The notes below the pieces were generated by a model. It did no database searches and had not been told where the DNA came from. It saw nothing but the letters and a program-made list of their open reading frames with translations. Of a stretch of 34,114 bases of DNA, positions 12,406-23,320 are shown in pieces. The position numbers were made by a program, and so were the translations under genes. Within the stretch, counting starts at the first letter, position 1; the number at the start of each line of letters is the position of its first letter. The stretch is from Rhodospirillales bacterium (GTDB lineage Bacteria; Pseudomonadota; Alphaproteobacteria; Rhodospirillales; Magnetospirillaceae): positions 1 to 34,114 of the forward strand of contig JAATGN010000023.1 of assembly GCA_015654615.1 (NCBI GenBank), given 5' to 3'.

Positions 12406-13841
12406 GATATTTCCTCCACGGCGTTCCGGGCGTGCAGGGCGTCGTCGAAGGGCAGGATCCGGTCTTTGACGATCTGACCGGTCTCATGTCCCTTGCCGGC
12501 CAAGACCAGCAAATCCCCGGCTTCGAGGGAGCGGACGGCCAGACGGATGGCTTCGGCCCGGTCGCCGACTTCGGTGGCGCCGGGGCAGGCGGCCATGATC
12601 TGCCGGCGGATGTCGGCGGGATCCTCGCCGCGCGGATTGTCGTCGGTGACGAAGACGCGATCCGCCCAAAGCGCCGCGATCCGGCCCATCTGCGGCCGTT
12701 TGCCCTTGTCCCGGTCGCCGCCGCAGCCGAAGACCACCACCAGACGCCCGGCGGCATGTGGCCGCAGCGCCTTCAGGGCGGTTTCCAGGCCGTCCGGCGT
12801 GTGGGCGTAATCGACATAGACCGGCGCCCCCTGGTCCGTCGCCGCGACTTTCTGCAAGCGGCCCGGGACTTCCTGCAAATGGGCCAGGGCCGCGACGGCC
12901 GCCTCGGCCTGTCCTCCGGTCGCCAGCACCAATCCAAGAGCACACGCGGCGTTCGAAGCCTGGAAGGTTCCCGCCAGCGGCAGATGTAGTTGAAAGAGTT
13001 TTCCCTGGACGATCAGGCGGACGTCCTGGCCGTCGGCGGTCGGAACGATCCGCTCCAGGCGGATGTCGGCGCCGTCGGCGCCGTAGGTGATGATGCGGTG
13101 GCCGCGATCCGAGCACAGCGCGGACAGCGGCCCGGACTGCGGCGAATCGGCGTTGATCACGGCGGCCCGCCCGGGCGGCATGACCTCGGCGAACAGTCGG
13201 CTTTTGGCCTGCCAATAAGCCTGCATGCCGCCGTGGTAATCGAGATGGTCGCGGGTCAGATTGGTGAAGGCGGCCGCAGCGATCGCCACGCCGTCCAGGC
13301 GAAATTGGTCGAGGCCGTGGCTCGACGCTTCCAATGCGGCGTGGGTGACGCCTTCTGCCGCCAGCTGGTCCAGGGTGCGATGCAGGCTGACCGGATCGGG
13401 CGTGGTCAGCGACCCCGGCTCGACGCGGCCGGGGGCGACCAGGCCGATGGTTCCCAGGCTGGCGGCCGGCCGGCCGAGCCGCGTCCAGATCTGGCGCGTG
13501 AAATTCACCACCGAGGTCTTGCCGTTGGTGCCGGTGACGGCGACCACCACCTCGGGTTGGCGGGGATGGAAGCGGGCCGCCAACAGGGCGAAACGGCGCC
13601 GCGGATTGTCGTCGGCCACCAGGACCGCCGTTTCGCCGGCGAGCCTGGTGCCGAGCGGCGCCAGAACGGCCACGGCGCCGCGCGCCAGCGCATCGCCGAT
13701 GAAATCGCGGCCGTCGGCCTTGGCGCCCGGCAGGGCGGCGAACAGATGGCCGGGCCGGACGGCCCGGGAATCGGCCGTCAAGCCCGCGATCTCGGGATCG
13801 CGGGCGAGGGCGGGCGCCAGCAGGTCACTCAGCTTTGGCAA
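12402..13841 (-). CDS. murE: UDP-N-acetylmuramoyl-tripeptide synthetase (MurE)
   Basis: ADSRAVRPGHLFAALPG, VTGTNGKTSVVNFTRQ, YVDYAHTPDGLETAL, DNPRGEDP; start codon is TTG at 13841, since a TGA lies two codons upstream in the same frame. Confidence 0.95.
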   Translation of the reverse strand: MPKLSDLLAPALARDPEIAGLTADSRAVRPGHLFAALPGAKADGRDFIGDALARGAVAVLAPLGTRLAGETAVLVADDNPRRRFALLAARFHPRQPEVVVAVTGTNGKTSVVNFTRQIWTRLGRPAASLGTIGLVAPGRVEPGSLTTPDPVSLHRTLDQLAAEGVTHAALEASSHGLDQFRLDGVAIAAAAFTNLTRDHLDYHGGMQAYWQAKSRLFAEVMPPGRAAVINADSPQSGPLSALCSDRGHRIITYGADGADIRLERIVPTADGQDVRLIVQGKLFQLHLPLAGTFQASNAACALGLVLATGGQAEAAVAALAHLQEVPGRLQKVAATDQGAPVYVDYAHTPDGLETALKALRPHAAGRLVVVFGCGGDRDKGKRPQMGRIAALWADRVFVTDDNPRGEDPADIRRQIMAACPGATEVGDRAEAIRLAVRSLEAGDLLVLAGKGHETGQIVKDRILPFDDALHARNAVEEIS

Positions 13842-15579
13842 AGGTCACCCCCTTTTTTTGCGGGGGGGCGTCCTGCGCCACATGGGATTTGTCCTTGGGC
13901 GCCGGTTCGGGCACGGCCGACGGCATCAGGCCCAGCAGGGGACCGATCTGCGCGATGACGCGGCCGACCGCCGGCGCCGCCGTCCAGCCGGCGGTGGCGA
14001 AGCCATAGCTTTCCTTGTTGCCCTGCGGCTCGTCGATCATCGCCAGCACCACATATTTCGGATCGGAGACCGGGAAGGTGGCGATGAAAGAGGAGAGCAG
14101 CGACTTGTGCCGGTAACCGCCGGCGCCGTTCTTTTCCGCCGTTCCCGTCTTGCCGCCGACCTCATAGCCCGGCACATCGGCCTTCTTGCCGGTTCCCTCG
14201 ACGACCACCATGCGCATCAGGTCGCGCATGATCCTCGAGGTCTCCGGCTTGATCACGCGCTGGGCGGCGACCGCGTCGCCGTCCTTGTGTTGCAGCAAGG
14301 TGGCCGGATGGAACGTCCCGCCGTTCACCAGCGCCGAGACTCCCGTCATCATATGGAGTGGCGAAACCGCCATGCCATGGCCGTAGGCGATGGTCATGGA
14401 ATTGATTTCGCGCCACGGATTGGGCACCAGCGGCGCGCTGACCTCCGGCAGTTCGATGGAGGCCGGACGGGTCAGTCCCATGCGGGTCATGAAGGCCTTC
14501 TGATTCTCGATGCCGAGATCGAGCGCCATCCGCGCCGAGCCGATGTTGGACGAAACCTTGAGGATCTCCGAGACCGTCAGCGGGTGATGTTCCGGTTCGT
14601 AGTCATAGATCTCGAAGCGGGCGACCTTGATCCGATGGGTCACGTCATAGGTGCTGGACAGCGTCGAGGTTCCGGCGTCGAGGGCGGCGGCCGTGTTGAA
14701 CAGCTTGAAGGTGCTGCCCATCTCGTAGTCGCCGAGGCTGGCCCGGTTGAACATCGCCTCGGGCGTCGCCGAGCCCAGATTGTTCGGATTGAAATCGGGC
14801 AGCGAGACCATGCCCAGCAATTCGCCGGTCCGGACGTCCATCACCATGCCGGTGGCGCCGATGGCGTGGAATTCGGCCATGCTCCTGGCCAATTCGTTGC
14901 GCAGGATGGTCTGGACCCGGATGTCGAGCGACAGGCGCAAGGGATCGCGGCGGACCTTGAGCTCATTCTCGAAGGTCTTCTCGATGCCCGAAATGCCCTT
15001 GTTGTCGAGGTCGGTGAGGCCGACCGCGTGCGAGGTCAGTTCGCTTTGCGGATAGATCCGCTTTTCCGCTTTTTCGAAATAGAGCCCGGGGATGCCCAGG
15101 GCGTTGATGTCATATTCCTGGCGCGGCGTCAGATTGCGGCGCAGATAGATGAAGGCGCGGTCGCCCTGCAGCCTGGCCAGCATGTCGTTGGCGTTGAGGT
15201 CGGGCAGCACGCGGGCGATCTTCTGCGCCGCCTCCGGCTTGTTGGCGATCTCGTGCGGATGCGCATAGAGCGATACCGAGGGCAGGCTGGTGGCCAGCAG
15301 GACTCCGTTGCGGTCGACCACGTCGGCCCGTTCGATGTCCAGTTCGCTGGCCTTGCTCTGGCGGGCATGCTGGACGGCGGCCGATTTCAGGACGGTGACG
15401 TCGACCATTCTGCCGGCGATGACGCAGAAGGCCAGGGTGAACATGGCGCCGGTGACGATCAGGCGGGTCCGGCCGATTTCGATGGCGCGCTTGCGGGCCC
15501 CGTCGAGATGCACGGTGCCGGCATCCCCGGCATCCTCTCCCTGGTAGAGGGTCGGCCGACGGTTGAACAGGCCCATCAT
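13825..15579 (-). CDS. ftsI: Peptidoglycan D,D-transpeptidase FtsI (PBP3)
   Basis: N-terminal TM, dimerisation domain, transpeptidase motifs (EMGSTFKLFNTAAALD with STFK, SSN, GGKTGTAEKNG); start at 15579 overlaps the ftsL stop. Confidence 0.95.
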   Translation of the reverse strand: MMGLFNRRPTLYQGEDAGDAGTVHLDGARKRAIEIGRTRLIVTGAMFTLAFCVIAGRMVDVTVLKSAAVQHARQSKASELDIERADVVDRNGVLLATSLPSVSLYAHPHEIANKPEAAQKIARVLPDLNANDMLARLQGDRAFIYLRRNLTPRQEYDINALGIPGLYFEKAEKRIYPQSELTSHAVGLTDLDNKGISGIEKTFENELKVRRDPLRLSLDIRVQTILRNELARSMAEFHAIGATGMVMDVRTGELLGMVSLPDFNPNNLGSATPEAMFNRASLGDYEMGSTFKLFNTAAALDAGTSTLSSTYDVTHRIKVARFEIYDYEPEHHPLTVSEILKVSSNIGSARMALDLGIENQKAFMTRMGLTRPASIELPEVSAPLVPNPWREINSMTIAYGHGMAVSPLHMMTGVSALVNGGTFHPATLLQHKDGDAVAAQRVIKPETSRIMRDLMRMVVVEGTGKKADVPGYEVGGKTGTAEKNGAGGYRHKSLLSSFIATFPVSDPKYVVLAMIDEPQGNKESYGFATAGWTAAPAVGRVIAQIGPLLGLMPSAVPEPAPKDKSHVAQDAPPQKKGVTFAKAE

Positions 15580-16316
15580 GGCCGCACCCGCGTGCTGGCC
15601 ACTTCCGGCTCGGCCAGGGCCGGCGACTGGATCACCATGACATTGCCGGCGGTGTTCGTCGTGGTGACGCTGGCCGGCTTGGCCTGGGCGCTGCCGTAGG
15701 TCGGATAGTTGGGATAGGCGGCGACGCTGCTCGGGCGCGCCGCGGGGGCGGCGGCCGGTTTGGCCGCGGCGGCGACGGTGGTGGTTTTGGCGACCGCCTT
15801 CGCGGCCGGCTTGGCGGCGGCGACCTTGGCCGCCGGGGCCGGCTGGCTTTTCGAGGCCGTCATGCTGCGGGCCGGCTTGGACGGCGGCAGGCTGGGAGTG
15901 GGAAGGGGCGTCGTCGGCACGGCCTTGACCGGCGCGCTCGGCGGCTTGCGGGTCACCTGGGGCGCCGGCGGGATGGTGGCGACCGGGGCCGGCTGCGGGT
16001 CGGCCTGACCCTGGGCGAGCGGGGCCTCGTCGGGCCGGGTGTCGTTCATCGGCAGGCTGGCGATGGTGACGATCTGGCTCGGCTTCAGCGGATGCAGGCC
16101 CAGATGATGTTCGGCCTGTTCGCGCAGCCTCGACGGATCGTTGAGATAGCTCCATTCGGCCTTCAGCACATGGATGGATTCCTGGGCCTCGACGATGTCC
16201 TTGCGCAGGCCGGACAGACGCTGCTCCTGGGACTGCACCTCATATTTCAACATGAACAGGCTGGTGCCGGCGAAGATGGCGAGGATGGCCCAGAGAATGG
16301 TGGCGGCGCGCATCAT
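15576..16316 (-). CDS. ftsL: Cell division protein FtsL with a long Ala/Pro/Lys-rich C-terminal extension
   Basis: Short N-terminal TM ([18 protein letters not shown]), coiled coil ([37 protein letters not shown]), position between rsmH and ftsI, then about 150 aa of low complexity. Confidence 0.85.
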   Translation of the reverse strand: MMRAATILWAILAIFAGTSLFMLKYEVQSQEQRLSGLRKDIVEAQESIHVLKAEWSYLNDPSRLREQAEHHLGLHPLKPSQIVTIASLPMNDTRPDEAPLAQGQADPQPAPVATIPPAPQVTRKPPSAPVKAVPTTPLPTPSLPPSKPARSMTASKSQPAPAAKVAAAKPAAKAVAKTTTVAAAAKPAAAPAARPSSVAAYPNYPTYGSAQAKPASVTTTNTAGNVMVIQSPALAEPEVASTRVRP

Positions 16317-17275
16317 GCCCGGCCTTCCGGCCCAGGCCAGGCCGGCGCCGCGGTCCGCTCGGCGGCCCGCAGCCGCGAGGAACGGGCCCGGGCGTTGACC
16401 GACATTTCCGCCGGGCCGGGCGCCACCGGCTTCTTGGTCAGCAGCCGGAAGCTGGCGGCATGGGGGGGTGCGGAGATCGGCAGATGGCGGCTGGGACGGG
16501 CTTCGGCGCCGCTGCGGAGCTTCAGGAAATCCTTGACCGCCCGGTCTTCCAGCGAATGAAAGGAGACGACGGCGAGCCGGCCGCCGGCGCTCAGCAGCCG
16601 CTCCGCCGCGGCCAGGCCGCGGTCGACCTCGCCCAATTCGTCGTTCACGGCGATGCGCAGTCCCTGGAAGGTCCGCGTCGCCGGGTCGATGCCATCCTTG
16701 GAGCGCGGAACGATGCGGCGCACCAGCTCGGCCAGCTGCCGCGTGCTGGTGAAGGGCTGCGTCCTGCGATCGGCGACGATGGCGCGGGCGAGGCGCCGGG
16801 AATGCCGCTCTTCGCCAAAGCGCCAGAGGATATCGGCCAGATCGGCCTCGGGCAGGGAATTGACCATGTCGGCCGCGCTGGCCCCGGCCTTTTCCATGCG
16901 CATGTCGAGAGGGCCGTCCTTCTGGAAGGAAAAGCCGCGTTCGGCCTGGTCGATCTGCATGGAGGAAACGCCCAGATCGAGGGCGACGCCGTCGACCGTG
17001 GTGACGCCGCGGTCGGCCAGCAACCGGTCCATGTCGCCGAAACGTCCGGCCAGAACGGTCAGGCGCCCGTCGTAGCGCTTGGCCAGTTCCTCGCCGCGCG
17101 CCACCGCCGAAGGGTCGCGGTCGATGCCGAAGACGCGGCAGTCGGCGGCGTCGAGCAGAGCCCGGGAATAGCCGCCGGCGCCGAAGGTGCCGTCGACGAA
17201 GATGGCGCCGGCTTTCGGCGCCAGGGCCGAGACCACCTCGGAAAGCAGGACCGGGACGTGCGGCGCCGTGTTCAT
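16313..17275 (-). CDS. rsmH: 16S rRNA (cytosine(1402)-N(4))-methyltransferase
   Basis: [83 protein letters not shown]. Confidence 0.96.
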   Translation of the reverse strand: MNTAPHVPVLLSEVVSALAPKAGAIFVDGTFGAGGYSRALLDAADCRVFGIDRDPSAVARGEELAKRYDGRLTVLAGRFGDMDRLLADRGVTTVDGVALDLGVSSMQIDQAERGFSFQKDGPLDMRMEKAGASAADMVNSLPEADLADILWRFGEERHSRRLARAIVADRRTQPFTSTRQLAELVRRIVPRSKDGIDPATRTFQGLRIAVNDELGEVDRGLAAAERLLSAGGRLAVVSFHSLEDRAVKDFLKLRSGAEARPSRHLPISAPPHAASFRLLTKKPVAPGPAEMSVNARARSSRLRAAERTAAPAWPGPEGRA

Positions 17276-17736
17276 TTGCCCTCCGGCGCGCGCAAGGTGA
17301 TCTGGGGGCGATTCTGCAGGGCCCGCCGGCGGGCCTCGGCCGTGTGGGTCTTCAGCGCCTCGGGTTCCCAGATCTGGAAGGTGCGCCCCTTGCCGACGAA
17401 GGCCGCCTGCTCGGTGATGTTGGCATGCGCCAGGATTTCCTCCGGCAGCATGACGCGGCCTTCGGGGTCCCAGGCCAATTGATGCGACGACGAGAAGATC
17501 AGGGTGTTGATGTCGTCCTGTTCCGGCGAGAACAAATCGAAGGCGGCGGTGGTGCTGTCGGCCAGCTGTTCGAGGAAGTCGCTGCCGCATCCCTCGATGG
17601 CGGCCGAGGTGAAGGACGGATAGACCACGATGCCCTGCGGCGTCTGCGCGGCCAGGGCGGCACGAAACGACGCCGGAACGGAGACCCGTCCCTTGCGGTC
17701 GACTTTATTGATAAAGGTGGAAACGAACAGTGCCAT
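17272..17736 (-). CDS. mraZ: Transcriptional regulator MraZ
   Basis: 154 aa; [25 protein letters not shown] and second AbrB-like half '[21 protein letters not shown]'; first gene of the dcw cluster. Confidence 0.95.
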   Translation of the reverse strand: MALFVSTFINKVDRKGRVSVPASFRAALAAQTPQGIVVYPSFTSAAIEGCGSDFLEQLADSTTAAFDLFSPEQDDINTLIFSSSHQLAWDPEGRVMLPEEILAHANITEQAAFVGKGRTFQIWEPEALKTHTAEARRRALQNRPQITLRAPEGK

Positions 17737-17804
17737 CTGTCGCCCGCCCGCAAGCCCCCTGTTTCATCGGCTCCACGCTCGAAGCCGCCATCCGGACATG
17801 GTGG

Positions 17805-17859
17805 TGGCTTCTCGTGGGTCAATATGGGATAACATGGGAAGATATGGGCGTCAATGGAA
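17805..17859 (+). promoter_or_regulatory. Candidate MraZ operator: TGGGN-type repeats at exact 10-bp period
   Basis: TGGCT(17805), TGGGT(17815), TGGGA(17825), TGGGA(17835), TGGGC(17845), TGGAA(17855), all 10 bp apart, between mraZ and its putative promoter. Confidence 0.7.
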
Positions 17860-17891
17860 TCTCATAGTAAAACAATGGGAAAACCGAGTTT

Positions 17892-17921
17892 CTTATAGTG
17901 CCGGTAGGGATTTTCTGAAAA
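17892..17921 (-). promoter_or_regulatory. Possible sigma70-type promoter for mraZ/dcw (TTTTCA-18-TATAAG on the minus strand)
   Basis: Minus-strand TTTTCA, 18-nt spacer, TATAAG; upstream of the TGGG array; based on motif match only. Confidence 0.3.
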
Positions 17922-18068
17922 TTCATTCAAACGGCAAAATGCGTTGTATTGCATATGCTTAAAAACCGAACCGAATGCGTCCGGCGAGGGTTGTTCCATC
18001 TTCGTTCCAAATAAGGCCCGGCAATGGCCATGGGACGGCATGGGAATAGCGTGGAAACGACGGGATAT

Positions 18069-18491
<423 letters not shown>

Positions 18492-18596
18492 GGGGGAAGC
18501 TAGGCAATCCGGAGCACCGGCGCAAGAGGCGAATGCGGAAAGATCGCCCGTCAGTCAAAAATGGAATTGTCGGCTACGAATACTTTTGCGTCATTG

Positions 18597-18614
18597 GTGT
18601 GATGGCCATCACAC
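18597..18614. promoter_or_regulatory. Perfect 18-bp palindrome GTGTGATGGCCATCACAC (CRP/FNR-superfamily-like TGTGA-N6-TCACA)
   Basis: Exact self-complementary sequence between the amidase stop and rnpB. Confidence 0.5.
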
Positions 18615-18624
18615 TATGGCGAAT

Positions 18625-19340
18625 TCAAGGCAAGGTCTCTCCGGTCATGCCGAGGAGTGCGATCAGCCGGCCGATGGTCTCGTCGTCGGCGACGCCATCG
18701 AAGCGTTTCGGGCGATAACGGCGCTGGAAGGCGACCAGGGCGGCGCGAGCGCCCGTCCCCTTCGCCTCACCGTCCAGGTCGGCGACGTCATAGCCCAAAA
18801 GCCCCAGCAATGCCGGCCAATCGCCGCCGGCCGGGCGGCCGGGCGGCCGTTCCCCCGCCGCCGGCCACAGGCCGATTCCCTGTTTGGCCAATGCCGGCCA
18901 GTCGAACAGTTCGCCCGGATCCTCCTTGCGGCGCGGGGCGACGTCGGAATGGCCGACCACATTGCGCGGCGGGATCGGATGCCGGCCGAGAATGGTCCTG
19001 GCCAGGACGGCGAGACTGGCCATCTGCGCCGCGGGGAACGGCCGGTAGCCGAATTCATGGCCGGGATTGACCAGCTCGATGCCGATCGAGCGGGCGTTGA
19101 CATCGGTTTTCCCGCGCCAGCAGGACCGCCCGGCATGCCAGGCCCGGGCGGTTTCGGCGACCAGGGCGTGGCAGGTTCCGTCCTCGTCGATCAGATAATG
19201 GGCGGAAACCTCGGCGGCCGGATCGGTCAGGCGAGCCAGGGCGGCCGCGGCGCCGGGCATGCCGGTGTAATGGAGGACCAGCATGTCGATCGGCACACCG
19301 TCGGGCCGCCGGTCGAAATTGGGCGAGGGGTGGTCGATCA
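18625..19340 (-). CDS. N-acetylmuramoyl-L-alanine amidase (Amidase_2, AmiD/AmpD type) with C-terminal peptidoglycan-binding domain
   Basis: MIDHPSPNFDRRPDGVPIDMLVLHYTGM, SAHYLIDEDGTCHALVAETARAWHAG, SIGIELVNPGHEFGYRPF, VVGHSDVAPRRKEDPGELFDW; start placed at 19340 because the longer ORF runs into the repeat element. Confidence 0.9.
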
Positions 19341-19400
19341 TGCCAGGCTTCTTTCCGGGCCCGGCCCGTCCGCTTGCGGCGCGACTTCGGACTTTGAGCG

Positions 19401-19549
19401 ACACGGACGGACACGGACAGCCGCGGATGGACGCGGATCCGCGCCGCAGGCAACGGCCCCGTAGCGGAATGCCGCCGGAAAGATGCAAAAATGCCTGCGG
19501 CGCTGAATTTTGTCCGTGCCCATCCGCGGCTGTCCGTGTCCGTCCGTGT
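19401..19549. repeat. Long inverted-repeat (hairpin) intergenic element
   Basis: 30-bp perfect arms ACACGGACGGACACGGACAGCCGCGGATGG (19401-19430) and its reverse complement (19520-19549), plus inner 12-bp perfect arms GCGCCGCAGGCA (19441-19452) / TGCCTGCGGCGC (19492-19503). Confidence 0.9.
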
Positions 19550-19609
19550 TGCTCTTCATCATCCGTCGTCCGTCATCCCGGGACGCGGGCGCCACGGGCC
19601 CCGGCCCCG

Positions 19610-20505
19610 TCATCGTTCATGAGCCTCCGTCCGCAACCGCAACCGCGCGCCGGCCTTGCCGAAAATCCCCGGCGAACGGATCTGAATCACCGCGACGCCG
19701 ACCAGGGTCAGCGCGCCGCCCGCCAATTTGTGCCATCCCAGCGGTTCGCCCAGCAAGAGGACTCCCGAGGCGACGCCGACGATGGGGTTGAGCAGGGTGA
19801 AGGGGACCACCTTGTTGACCGGATAGCGGGTGATCAGCCGGCACCATAGGCTGTAGCCGATCAGCGAGGCGCCCACGGCGGTATAGGCGACGGCGCCCCA
19901 CCCCCGCCATCCGGCGCCCTGCAGGCTTTCCATCTGGTTGCTTTCGAACAGAAGGGAGAGCATCAGCAGCTGCGGCAATCCCATCAGGGCCATCCAGCCG
20001 GTCAAGGTCAGGGGATTGATCGCCCCGATGCTCTTGATCACCACATTGGCCAGCGCCCAGGCGACCGAGCATCCCACCGCCATCGCCAGGGCGATGGGAT
20101 CGGGATGGTGCGGTTCGCCGGCCAGCAGGGCGACGCCGAGATAGGCCAGGGTCATGCCGAGGAAACCCCGGCGGCCCAGCTTTTCGCCGTAAAAAAAGGC
20201 GGCGACGACCGCCGAGAAAGGCACGGTCAATTGCACGGCGATCGAGGCGCTGGCGGCATCCATTTTGCGGAGCGCGATGAACAGCAGGCCGAAATGTCCG
20301 GCCCCCAGCAGCAGGGCCATCAGGGCGATCAGCCACAGCTTGCCGCGCGGCCGGCGGGTGAAGGGCACCACGAGGGCGGCCACGACGGCGAAACGCAACG
20401 CGGTCAGCAGCAAGGGCGGAATCTCGGTGACGCCCACCTTGACGACGACGAAATTGAAACCCCAGGCGAAGACCACGATCACGGCGCACAGGGTGTCCTT
20501 CCATG

Positions 20506-20509
<4 letters not shown>
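19610..20509 (-). CDS. EamA/DMT-family transporter
   Basis: About 10 TM segments, two EamA-like repeats (WGFNFVVVKVGVTEIPPLLLTALRF; LLNPIVGVASGVLLLGEPLGWHKLAGGALTLVGVAVI). Confidence 0.88.
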
Positions 20510-22313
<1,804 letters not shown>

Positions 22314-22314
<1 letters not shown>

Positions 22315-23066
22315 CAGGCTTCTCCCCGTTCGCTGCGGATGCGGTCATAGGCGGCGTTGATGGCCGCCATCTTCTTGGTGGCGAAATCGATGTGATCCCC
22401 CGTCTGGCCCTTCGCCATCAAAGTGTCCGGATGATATTCGCGGGTCAGCCGGCGCCAGGCCGCCTTGACCTCGGTCAGCGGGGCGCTGCGGGCGACGCCC
22501 AGCACCGTATAGGGATCGGCCTCGCCCATGTCGGCATAACGCGCGGCAAAGGACCGTCCGGCAAACCCGAAAAGGGTGGCGACGCGATGCAGAAAGACTT
22601 GTTCCTCGGGTTTCAGCGGGCCGTCGGCCAGGGCGATGCGATGCAGCGATTCCAGAATGCCGGCCCGCACCGAAGGTTCGGAAGAAAACGTATCGGCCAG
22701 GCGCCGGGCATGGATCTCATACCCCCTGGCGTCGCGTTTGGCTTCGTCGTAAAGGGCGGCGATGCCGGCCCGCTGCGCCGGCGGAATGGAAAATTCCGCC
22801 TTGAAGGCGTCGACCTCTTCGCGGACCACCGCGCCGTCGACCTTGGCCAGCTTGGCGGCCAGATTGACCACGGAGGTGGAAAACACCCGCTGGCGTTCCG
22901 CCGCGTCGGCCTTCGCCCAGATCGGGCCGCCTTTCCTGCCCCGCCGCTTGGCGGCGAGCAGCCGCAGATCGACCCAATGGCCGACGACGACGCCCAGCAC
23001 GGCGCCCAGCACGCCATGGCCGAGAGCGAATCCCAGCATGGCTCCGATGATTTTGCCCCAATACAT
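22314..23066 (-). CDS. DjlA-like protein: Gly-rich TM segment, TerB domain, C-terminal J domain
   Basis: MYWGKIIGAMLGFALGHGVLGAVLG; TerB-like middle; DPYTVLGVARSAPLTEVKAAWRRLTREYHPDTL with HPD. Confidence 0.88.
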
Positions 23067-23320
23067 GGCGTCTGCCTACAACGCCCCGGCAGCGAAGGCA
23101 AGGGCGGAACTGAGAAGGGGGCGGGCGTGTTGGGACGGGGTGAACCTTCGGATCAGCCGTTTCGAATAATTTTCGCCGGCCGCGCTGACAGGACCCGGCG
23201 GCGCCACCACATTCCAGCAAACGATCGGCGGCCGGCGCTTTAGGCTCGGCCGCCGGTCAAACGAGGGCATCGTCTCCCCCATGCACGCTCTTCGGTTTCC
23301 GGACATCGCGGGCAGACATC

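Noticed and set aside
9859-12477. + strand ORF of 872 aa opposite mraY/murF
   Set aside because: Antisense shadow; translation looks like reverse-frame noise (GQ/DD/HR-rich) over well-identified genes
13261-15699. + strand ORF of 812 aa opposite ftsI/murE
   Set aside because: Antisense shadow of conserved genes with no recognisable domain
17805-18065. Interpretation of the TGGG arrays as iterons or a replication origin
   Set aside because: Position between mraZ and rnpB and the known MraZ TGGGN specificity explain them better; no rep/dnaA gene or DnaA boxes noticed nearby
19401-19549. CRISPR-like repetition (GGACACGGACGGACACGG)
   Set aside because: Short internal reiteration within inverted-repeat arms, no regular repeat-spacer units and no cas genes
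19283-19849. Small ORFs across 19283-19849 (e.g. 188 aa +, 91 aa -)
   Set aside because: They translate the inverted-repeat element and flanks; repeated motif peptides occur in several frames, so the signal is the DNA repeat and not protein
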